In this document: positions 55,004 to 64,000 of the stretch, piece after piece | Position numbering within the stretch: position 1 is the first letter of the stretch | Layout: each line of letters opens with the position of its first letter | NCBI GenBank assembly: GCA_947359465.1 | Contig: OX375879.1 | Location: forward strand, 125,313,409 to 125,377,408 | Reading direction: 5' to 3' | From: Metellina segmentata | Lineage: Eukaryota; Arthropoda; Arachnida; Araneae; Tetragnathidae | Length of the DNA stretch: 64,000 nucleotides | Notes under the pieces: model-generated | What the model was told of the DNA's origin: nothing | What the model saw: only the letters and a program-made list of their open reading frames with translations | Database searches by the model: none | Made by a program: the position numbers and the translations under genes

Positions 55004-56211
55004 ACCGCCCCCACTAATGAAAAAACTTTTCCCAAAGGTGAAAAGTTTTCAACGCACGCCTCCACAGACTCATGGATAATCACCCACTGGCAATTCAGAA
55101 TAACAGATCACTTACCACCACCATATCCTGAAACTGTGACTCAAGAATATGTGTAAGGCAAGTTAAATCCAATCAATTTTAAATTAATATACCGGAGTAA
55201 CTTTCTACTCCCTTACAGCATGGTCACTCAAGGTTCAAGTACCAATTAAAAATAATAATAATAAACACTAAACTTTAAGAATTATACCAAATTCGTTAAA
55301 ACGAAAACCAAATCACATTAACCACATCACATATTAGAATTTCGTTAAGCGAAACCCAAAATTTCAAAGCTCATTATGAACTATACAAATTTTATCAACC
55401 AAACCAAAATCCAACAAAGCACATTTCTGAATTCAATATTTTCGCTAATCGATCCCAGAATAAACAAACCACACGAACTGCAATAATAATTTCACTAAAC
55501 AAGCCAAAATGCACCAAAACATATATAAAATAAGAATCTCGTAAAGTGAAAACCAAATTCCTAAGTTTCACTCAACACACGTCATGAGTTGCAATTTTAA
55601 GACTACAAATCTTTGACACTTGCTTAGAACGACTGAGTAAAAACATCCTAAACACAAAATTAATTTCCATTCTACACAAAACATAATTTAAATTTGCACG
55701 TAGCTTTCAACGAAACGTACTCGAGTGAAGAACATAGTTACAAAAATCAATTCCACCATACGCAAAACATAGTTTACAACTTTTAACATTTAAAATCCTC
55801 AGCTATAGATACTGAAATCATGGAATGAATATTTCATAATTACAAGACTACCAATTTTACTCCGCGTAAACATGATTCACAATTTGAGCACTTAAAATCT
55901 CCAGCAAGAATAAAGAAACATTTAAGTGAAATGCCATAGCTACAAATCTCCATTTCACTCAACTCAAGACATGATTCGCAATTATATTACACTATACAAC
56001 ACAAATCTTCCTCAATTACATTTTATTTAACTCTTTGAATTTTCGTGAAAAGCGCGACTCAGACTGTCGGCATTTTTTTTTCATTCCCAGATCGGTGTTC
56101 GATCGCGGAATTTCCAAATTTTGGTCGATGAATTGCCAAAATCATCAATACCCTCCCGATATCACATTCCTGCCAATCTCGTGACAATTTTGTTTGGGTC
56201 CTAACCATTGC

Positions 56212-56622
56212 TCATACCGCAAGGTGTCTGGGGTTTTTATATACTTCCCGTGCACCAATTCTGCCGGGGCGTAAACGCTGCTCACGTGTACCGTAAAACA
56301 CTAACGGTGCAAGTGTAAGTTGTGGGTCCCAATCTGATCCGGCTCCAGAACCTAATGCTAAAGGTCTTGGATTTACCCTTTCACTCACTAGCAACTCTCT
56401 TCTTTTCCCCTTTTGGCCCACGTGACCTATTTCAAAAGTTTCCTCCTGAAGGGAAACGGACACCTCTAACTCTTCTTCTAACCCTGAGCCACTTTCCGTT
56501 ATATTTTCCTTACCGCTATTCGATATTTCCAGGAATATCATTCCCGTCGTTTCACTTGCTACCCCCACTGGAAGAACTAACGGTTCTTTCGATCGCACCT
56601 TTGTGTTTGTCTGGATTACCAC
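56212..56622 (-). pseudogene. element C second frame, unknown
   Basis: A 136-codon frame contains LAPLVFYGTREQRLRPG and KNPRHLAV. It is acidic in its first half. No domain recognised; it could be the remains of protease or gag C-terminal sequence. Confidence 0.35.
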
Positions 56623-56948
56623 CCTTGGAGAGGATAACTCGGCTACTTGGGGACTTAATTTCTCCCCTCCCTAATCATCGTCTCCCTGCCCCTTCAGGAG
56701 TTCTTTTTTTAGGTCGTTAGCCTCTGTCATAGGAAGACTAATCGGCTCGCCCTACCTCAACTCCGCGTTGGTCTTATTTACCGCCAACGGGGCCGCAACC
56801 AATTGGACAGTCCCTTCTTCCCTTCCCGAAACATTTACTCTACACATCTGCAAACGGGTTTCAACTGAATTACTTTGCTCAGATCTCTATGGTACATACG
56901 GCATCAGTAATTCATGTTCGGCCTCCACTCCGAGTCTATTTACCTGTT

Positions 56949-57404
56949 CTACCGACACTTTTTTTCCAACCTTGGACAATTTCGCCTTAAGTGGTCGCTC
57001 GCGTTGCACTCCAAACACCGCGGCGTACGTCTCAGGTCAAAAGGGTCAAATCTCCTTTCCTGGGAACTAGACGGGATAAAATCGTTCCTCACTCGAGTGG
57101 GGGCCAGATGGTATTTTCCCTCCCTTACTTTCGCTGGGAAAAGTGTACTTCCCTGGGGTTTTTGTCGGGATGCCTCAATCCGAAGTTTTTCAAGCTCAGT
57201 TATCCTTTCTTTCTTGTTCCCTATCCGCTCTCTCTTGTTCCCTATCTCTATTCTTTCTTTCTTGTTCTTTTTCTGCCTCTCCCGTCTTTCCTGTATAATC
57301 CTTTCTAACGCCACTTTTGTGTATTCCTCATAGTAGGAATCGCGCGTGGTGATTAACTCCTTAAGTTGGGGTGCCATTAATCCCGGAGTAACCGTTCTTC
57401 CCAA
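56949..57404 (-). pseudogene. element C gag-like protein
   Basis: It starts GRTVTPGLMAPQLKELITTR, then a highly charged coiled coil (ERIIQERRERQKKNKKERIE) and a zinc knuckle RCLECNASDHLRRNCP (C-x2-C-x4-H-x4-C). The layout mirrors gypsy B gag (short N-terminal domain, coiled coil, knuckle) but lacks the long middle gag domain. Upstream codons to about 57460 carry MAYLGKDRKQD and a stop. Confidence 0.75.
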
Positions 57405-58280
57405 ATATTCAGCTAGTTACTCTACATCTTGTTTCCTATCTTTGCCCAAGTACGCCATTTCGAAAATTCAAAATTACTTACCAAATTTTGCTCTTGCACA
57501 ACACCCAATTCAATACTTTTTACGACATACAGTAATCTTACAACATACCATAATTTAGCAATTCTCAGATATACAATACAGATTCAAGATACTTAAGTTA
57601 AATCAATTTCCTTTGAAGTGACCACACTAATTGAGATTAGCAAAATTTTAGCGATTACACATATTCCTTGAAACTTAGGCACAGTTACAAAATAGGGAAA
57701 TGGCACTAACCTTTAATTTGCTGACTTTGGATCACATGGCACCACTGTCCACAAGCTGGACCACGGGTGGAAACACTGCACTGCACTATCTTCGGCTAAA
57801 AAGCCCACAAACACACTCTTCGGCTGAAAGCCCACTGGTGTAGGTTGTCTCGACCTCTTCCACAATGTGCACAAATAACACTGCACCACTGACGAAAAAA
57901 ACGGTTCGCGATGAACCTATAATAAACAGTCAAGATGACCTCTGGACGCACCGAGAGGGGAATCTATTCCCCTGATGAACTGGACTTGTCGCACTTTCCG
58001 TCGATTCCGCCCACACTCCGTCGAAGAGGACCGGCAACTCAAAATCAAAACCAGAACTTCTTGCGACGATTTTCCGTTTCAGTGATGGATGCGGTCGGTG
58101 ACTCCGGTACCTTTTTCTCGCTTCTTCTACGCCGAGGGAGCAGTCGGGGTCTCAGCGAAAAGCGACAATCCGAACTTCTGGTTGCGAAGTTCTATACGCC
58201 TTCTCTTTCAGGCCAAACGGATTTATTTGTAGAGGCTGTTTAAATCTATCCAACACGCTGCCACTAAACTAATAATAAGC

Positions 58281-58947
58281 TGTACCGTCATATAAGAATT
58301 AGACGGAGAGCTGGTTAAAAATTAAACTATTTATTTAAATAATTAAAATATTTACAAGTAAGTTAAAATTTAGGGCACTGCCATCGACAATCGAAATCCT
58401 GCCTGGAGCCAAAGCAATATTGGCTCTCCACAAAATAGAGACGTCTGTCTCTCGTCGAACTCAGAATCAGTCTCCTGCTAAAGTCCCCGTTCTCTTGGGT
58501 CCGCAGAACCGCAGCTGCGAACGGGAAGGAGGTGAATTCCGAGCCCTGGCAAGAGATGTTTATGTCCTCAACAGAACTCAAGACACCCCCACACATATGC
58601 AAAAACCGTCTGTAACGCCAACTTGAGTTCCCAAAAGCTAATCTTCATTCCAGACATGGGATTAGGGAACCGACGGAAACTCTAGGTGTGTCGATGGGAA
58701 AATCGCTCCTGAAAACGCACAGCACGGTTTATCGCATCTCTGAGCTCAATTGCCAGACACAAGGGGAAGGAAAAGGGGGGTGGATGAAACGGAACGCCCG
58801 GCTGCTGATGAGAAAAACTCTCTTTCGGTATTTTGTCAAAAACGCACGTTCAAAGTCTGAAGTTGTTACTGTCACCGTCTGGATGTTGATGTACATTCCA
58901 GCGTCCACGTGTTAGGGAAAAAGGGTCGGCTAATACCATATGGTACA
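58281..58947 (-). repeat. element C LTR (5' LTR in its own orientation)
   Basis: 667 bp, TGTACCGTCATATAAG to CCATATGGTACA. In its own orientation a TGGCAGCGTG stretch lies 17 bases inside the LTR. It could serve as primer-binding site, but is farther from the LTR than usual. Confidence 0.9.
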
Positions 58948-58951
58948 GGCT

Positions 58952-59800
58952 TCTTTCATGTTAATGTTGATGAAGATAGTCGAAAGTTTACATCCTTTAT
59001 TGTTCCACATGGGAAATTTGAGTTTAATAAGGTACCGTTTGGACTGACCACCAGTCCAAGTGTATTTCAAAAATACATTTACTGTATTTTTAGAGACCTT
59101 ATGAACAAAGGTATAGTCATCATCTACATGTATGAGCTAATAATCCCTTCAACCAATGAACAGGAAGGACTACAAAGATTAAGGAGTGTACTTGAGATTG
59201 CCTCAAAATATGGACTAGAAATAAATTTCAAGAAGTGTCTGTTTCTGAAAAGAAGAGTTGAGTTATTGGGCCATATTCTCGAAAGTGGTACCATGCGTCC
59301 ATCCCTTATGAAAACGCAGGCAGTCATATAATTTCCTGTCCCAAACACAGTAAAGAATGTCCAAAGTTTTTTAGATTTAACTGGCTATTTTCGTATATTT
59401 ATCCCAGAATATTCCAAGGTTGTAAAACCTTTAAGTGATTTAATAAAAAATAAAAATCCCTTTATTTTTGGTAATGACCAGACAGAAGCATCCCAAAAAC
59501 TTAAGAAGCTACTATCGGAAGATCCAGTCCTTAATATTTTCAGACAAGGAAAGAAAACAGAACTCCACACAGATGCTAGCCAACATGGATTCGGAGCGGT
59601 ATTGTTACAAGAAGCAGCAGATGGAACATTACACCCAGTCTATTATATGTCCAAGAAGACTACTTCAGCAGAAGAGAAGTAAAGTCCTTGCTGTCTTAGA
59701 AGCACTGAAGAAATTTCGCGTGTATTTATTAGGGAATCACTTTAAGATCATCACTGACTGTTCAGCTTTTCAAAAAACCATGGACAAAAATATCTTGTAA
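58952..59800 (+). pseudogene. gypsy B reverse transcriptase (rest) and RNase H
   Basis: It resumes FFHVNVDEDSRKFTSFIVPH, FEFNKVPFGLTTSPSVFQKY. The catalytic Y-x-D-D region reads IIYMYELIIPS (about 59118-59150): both aspartates are replaced by Y and E. It then continues INFKKCLFLKRRVELLGHIL and stops at TAA 59329-59331. Connection and RNase H follow in other frames: SFLDLTGYFRIFIPEYSKVV, LHTDASQHGFGAVLLQEAAD, VLAVLEALKKFRVYLLG and ITDCSAFQKTM. Confidence 0.85.
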
Positions 59801-59820
59801 CTCGCATTGCAAGATGGGCA

Positions 59821-61123
59821 TTGTTATTGGAAGAATACGACTATGAAATCACGCATAGACCCGATAAAAATATGCCACATGTGGATGCTTTGAGCAGACA
59901 TCCTGTCATGATAATCGGGAACGATATATTAACTGCTAGACGAATGAAAGCCCAATCAGAAGATGAAAACAACTGCACTTTAAAGACACTTATCAGAAGG
60001 AAAGAGTTCCAAGAAGTTTTTGAAAGAAATGGAATCCTGTACAAATTTATAGACGGCCGTGAATTGATCGTAGTCCCAGCAGGCATGCAAACAGAACTGA
60101 TTAAGTTGGCGCATGAAAAGGGCCCCTTTTCAACTGCCAAAACAGAAGAGATCGTGAAACAAGAGTTTTTCATACCCAATTTGAGTAAATTGGTCCAACA
60201 TACACTCGTCAATTGTGTGTCATGCATACTTGGTAACAAGAGAGTGTTAAAAAAGAAGGCTTTTTGAATCCCATCCCGAAAGAAGATATATCCCTCAGCA
60301 CTTATCATGTAGACTTTATTGGTCCTCTAGCATCGACCAACAAGAATTACCAACAAATTTTCACCATTGTTGATGCCTTTACTAAGTTTACATGGTTGTA
60401 TCCTGTTAAAACCGTTTCTGCAGAAGATGTATTAGATAAGTTAAAGTCACAACATAAAACTTTTGGAAACCCTCGCGAATCATAACTGATCGCGGATCAA
60501 CCTTTACTTCGAAAGCTTTTAACGATTACTGCACTGAGGAAGGAATCAAGCATCTTCAAAAAGCCACTGGAGTTCCGAGAGGGAACGGACAAGTCGAAAG
60601 AGTACATCGCACCCTCTTACCAGTCTTGGCAAAGTTGTCCCTTGATAACGCCACAAAATGGTATCGATACGTAGACCGATTGCAAAGGATCATCAATCTT
60701 ACCAGTAACCGAAGTACCAAGTGGTCACCTTTTGAACTACTAACAGGTGTCACGATGAGAAATAAAGAAGGCACAATAGTTAAAGACCTGTTAATTGAAG
60801 AGATGATGGAGGAGCTTCATGAACAAAGAAATTTCCTGTGAGGCAAGATGCAAAGAAAAACATTCAGAAGATCCAATCTGAGAATAAAAGGACTTACGAT
60901 AAAAAGCGGAAAAGAGCTCCCCAATACCGAATTGGTGACGGTCGCGATTCAGAGAACACAATTTGGTACCGGATTGAAACTGAGGCCTAAATACCTTGGT
61001 CCATATCGCGTAACCAAAGTAAATCCTAGAGATAGATACGAAGTTGAAAAAATTGACGATAGTCCTGGTCCAAATGTGACAACCACATCAGCGGACCTGA
61101 TGAAATATTTTTTAACTGACTAA
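59821..61123 (+). pseudogene. gypsy B integrase region
   Basis: End of RNase H (EYDYEITHRPDKNMPHVDAL), then the H-H-C-C zinc domain (LIKLAHEKGPFSTAKTEEIV ... CVSCILGNK). After a shift near 60265 the integrase core reads YHVDFIGPL, FTIVDAFTKFTWLYPV, RGSTFTSKAF and a GNGQVERVHRTLL end, with D, D and E visible. The C-terminal chromatin-binding type segment runs to KYFLTD, stop at 61121-61123. Shifts occur near 60485 and a stop at 60839. Confidence 0.85.
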
Positions 61124-61323
61124 ACACAAAAGATGTTTAGTTTAGATTTATTTTTATATTATTCTCAACGCAAAAAAAAAAAAGAGGTCATGTCGTCAGT
61201 ATGTTATATTTTCATTGTTGCATTTAAATTTTTCTATTCTTTTAGAGTTAAAAAAGTAAGCGTTTGTATGTTCACAAATATTAGATCATCACTGAGGCCA
61301 GTGATGTTTTCAGGATGGCCGAT

Positions 61324-61684
61324 TGTAGGATTTAGTTAGCCAGTTGCTCTATCTAGCGATAGATGGCGCTACTAATCCTGTATTAACACTTCCCTTTTTG
61401 GCGCGCTCTTGCAATAAGAATGTTCCTTCTAGATTACGGGAGATCGCTATTAACTTCCGTGTTAGCAAGACGCTTTTTTTCGGTTGCGTCGCTTGTTGTG
61501 AAAGGGCGCCAAGAGGGAGAGAGGGAGAGAAACGGAAGTATGTAAAATATTAACGCTTTATGTAAATATCTATTGTAGTAATTTCCCCCCTAAACTATAT
61601 AATTGTCAATAAATATTTTGTTGTTTTTTAAGAAGTTCGTAGTCATTTTAAGCATAAATTCATACCCCCTATACACCGACCTAA
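61324..61684 (+). repeat. gypsy B 3' LTR
   Basis: Starts TGTAGGATTTAGTTAGCC and ends CACCGACCTAA. It has an extra GAGAGGGA block and a longer segment before AAGTTCGTAGTC than the 5' LTR, so the two LTRs have drifted by indels. Confidence 0.92.
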
Positions 61685-61689
61685 ATGTA

Positions 61690-64000
61690 TTAAGTACTTG
61701 ACAGGATTTTGAGCGAATTTACATTTGGACCGATTTATAGTTATTTAGCTTTTATAATTCGATAAAGAACTAAATTTATGTGTTTTAAATGAGATCCCAT
61801 GTATTTGAAAAGATTCCGATATGGGACGACGAATCAACGACGATATGGAGTTTAAGTTCTTAAATAAGTGCAAAATGCTGCATAACGTTGGGCTTTTTAA
61901 CTTAAACTAATTTGACAATATCCATTTGAAATGTCGATAATTGTAATAAATTTAGCGGATGTTTTTCTTTGTTACGCCTTTTCTACACGTTCTTCTATGT
62001 TTGAAAGTGTAAAATATTCCGTTCTAATTATTTCATTTATCTTTCGATAATCGACACAAGGTCTAGGATCCTTGCTAGTTATTTCAACTAAAATCATATA
62101 TGACGTGTAGTCTGATTCTCCTACTTCGATAACCCTAAATTTAACATTCGTTTAATTTCTGTCTTCAAAATTTCCTTTTGTCTATGTGAAATATGATATG
62201 GTTTTGATGTAATAGGTTTATTTCTAAGTTCGATTTCGGTTTCGACTGGATCAGTTAAACCGGGATCATTTGAAAAACTTTTAGAAAAGCTGTTTAATAA
62301 CTCGCGTAGTTGACTTACGTGAGAATCCTTAAGGGTTTTGTTTAACTCGCTATTTTGAATTATCGTTCGTAAATTGTGAAATTGTTTTCTAAATATGGAA
62401 TTTCTACTTCACGATCTACAAAGGCGTCACGAATTTCCTCCGTAATTAACAAATTAACATGTTCAGGTCTTTTGTAATACGGTTTAAGCATATTGATATG
62501 GTAAATCTCTAATCTTTCTCTTTTACCAGGCATCTCTACTAGATAATTTGTTTCAGAAATTTTGTTAAAGGATTGTTCCAGGACCTATCCACTGCACTGA
62601 CAATCTATTCTATCTAGAGGTTGCCCCCCCCAAAGAAAACAAGTACTAGATCTCCCTCTTTAAATTTTCAATTTACAATATTCCTATCGTACCAGGTTTT
62701 TCGTTTAACCTTGGGTAATACTAGTTGAACCTACCGTTTCACTAAGCATTTTGTCCCTGTTTGAAACAAATAATTTTCCACAATGTAGCAATTTAATTTT
62801 TTATTCTGAGCGTTCGTCCATTCATCCCTCAGTGAGTCACACGTTTTCTGATCTCGCTGTGAAACTGGTCCGAAATCGAAACATTTTCTACTCCTGTTCA
62901 CCGTTTCCGTTTTCACTGGAATTTCTTTCATTCCCAGAATCCTTGGTAACCACCTTAGTTTTGTCTGCCTGGGTTGCATTGGAAAACAAATTATTTTATT
63001 CACTCATATTACCGGAAAGTATTTCGCTATCCATGTGTCCCTGTCCAGAACAAAAGTCCGGAATTCTACCCTCGAAATATCCACACACATATTCGATCTG
63101 GTCTTCCCTGAACTGCTCTTGTTCACCACCGATATAACCGCTAGGAATGCGAGACCTAAACTCGGAGCCGTTTCACTCCTCTGGACATATCAAAAACTTC
63201 CGGGTGTCATAACACATCTTCCACGTGTGAACCCGTTACTTTGCACAAGACTTGCTGATGCACGTTTAGCATCTTGACCTGTTATCATCGCAAACGGAAC
63301 GTTACAACCAATGGACATTGAACAGCAGGGCCAAATAATACTTTTCAAAAATAGAGTCGGTCCTGCTTTTGTAAATATACCGGGTATCAGATTTTTAACG
63401 CCATCGTTTTTTCCGTACCCGAGTCAATAAATGCATCATCAACCTTGCCATTTACACTGAGCTACTTTTTACAGTTTACATAACTGTTCACCTATTGTAC
63501 TTCTAGCTGCCACAGGAGTTCTGAAAGTGTCTACCCTAGCCACTACAATTTTCGTGTCTTCTTGTTCTTCTACCCCTGGTTGATATTTCCCACGATCTAC
63601 AAACTGGGGTAAATTCATTTTAAAAAGCGTATTTGATTTCCATACATAACACTCAAGACATTGAAAGGACTTCCATCTCTTCTATTTAATTTAGTTTTAC
63701 GTGGCCTATCACATTACAGTAATAACATTTTGGGGTCTTTCGAATTCTCTTTCCCTGGATTTCGAGCGCCGACTGAGAGGAACGGTTTTCTCGGGGGAGC
63801 GTCTCCTACCTTAGTTTTCCTAAGTCTTTTCGTTTATATAAACCCTATTACCGAGTTTTGGTCTCAGCATTCTTGCGTGCTCATAATTAACGAAACGTTC
63901 TGCTAGTTTTGAAGGCGATTTAAGGGTAGCCCAATCATCTAAGAAATGATCTTTCATGTCGAATTTTGAGCCTTTTTTCAATTGATCTACAATAATTAGA
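61690..64000 (-). pseudogene. gypsy A: gag end, protease and reverse transcriptase start
   Basis: On the minus strand from the right edge: IIVDQLKKGSKFDMKDHFLD and AERFVNYEHA (gag), then a zinc knuckle PKCYYCNVIGHVKLN near 63740-63690, where the last ligand is N instead of C. After a heavily shifted region, RT starts DPRPCVDYRKINEIIRTEYF (62075-62015), and later KCKFAQNPVKYL at 61735-61700, where gypsy B is inserted. The 5' LTR and gag start lie beyond the window. Confidence 0.8.

Larger units (their letters stand above)
54348..58947 (-). mobile_element. element C: gag-only LTR retrotransposon nested in gypsy B
   Basis: LTRs at 54348-55003 and 58281-58947 begin TGTACCGTCAT and end CCATATGGTACA. 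The 4-bp duplication is GGTT (54344-54347) and GGCT (58948-58951). A purine tract (AGTGGGGGCGGT on minus) abuts the left LTR and the gag frame is on the minus strand, so the element reads right to left. The 3.3-kb inside has no protease, RT or integrase that I recognise. Confidence 0.88.
50343..61684 (+). mobile_element. gypsy B: Ty3/gypsy LTR retrotransposon, 11.3 kb with nested insert
   Basis: Two similar LTRs (50343-50682, 61324-61684) bracket gag-protease-RT-RNase H-integrase on the + strand. The 5-bp target duplication ATGTA is at 50338-50342 and 61685-61689. Without element C it would be about 6.7 kb. Every open block has stops or shifts, so it is dead. Confidence 0.92.

Noticed and set aside
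56322..57333. Plus-strand open frames across element C
   Set aside because: They are antisense to the gag-like minus-strand frame with the zinc knuckle and show no domain of their own.

Overview
The window is a stretch of arthropod nuclear genome that is mostly mobile DNA. GT-AG introns, tRNA-derived SINEs, CR1-like and RNase-H LINEs, Ty3/gypsy elements, and many Tc1/mariner, pogo and hAT relics point to an arthropod. The Tc1-like, gypsy and LINE proteins resemble families I know from chelicerates (spiders) and some insects; I cannot fix the species.

The only host gene I can support well is a small LIM-domain gene of the CRIP (cysteine-rich intestinal protein) type on the + strand. Its exons are at 19403-19460, 26461-26555 and 31316-31373. 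The splice phases agree, and together the exons give all eight zinc ligands of one LIM domain. Its introns (about 7.0 and 4.8 kb) are filled with transposable elements. Weaker host candidates are a small four-cysteine peptide exon at 412-551, an open exon-like block at 10231-10461, and a possible terminal exon with a poly(A) signal at 13459-13570.

Layout. 1-9.2 kb: SINE, a mariner relic, a ~185-bp satellite dimer and several hAT relics. 9.2-13.6 kb: a long-inverted-repeat element, AT-rich filler and the inverted satellite partner. 13.8-20 kb: a dense SINE cluster, a minus-strand mariner and LIM exon 1. 20-31.4 kb: LIM introns carrying a broken copy of an unnamed element-associated protein family, a tail-to-tail SINE pair, a Tigger remnant and Helitron ends. 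31.5-34.1 kb: two hAT elements, each nested in a SINE, with 8-bp target duplications. 34.3-37.3 kb: a 65-bp tandem array, two LINE 3' ends and a Tc1 relic. 38-45 kb: AT-rich DNA with Helitron ends and a pogo-like element. 45-46.4 kb: a nearly intact Tc1-like element. 46.5-49.5 kb: a CR1-like LINE on the minus strand.

49.7-64 kb is a three-level nest of LTR retrotransposons. Minus-strand gypsy A is split in its reverse transcriptase by plus-strand gypsy B (50343-61684). B is split in its reverse transcriptase by C (54348-58947), a minus-strand element with a gag-like frame but no recognisable pol. The tRNA-type SINE is common in the left 38 kb and I see none in the right 26 kb.

No CRISPR array, operon, rRNA or functional tRNA gene was seen. 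Nearly all element proteins here are broken. Coordinates of degenerate elements are approximate unless termini are stated.
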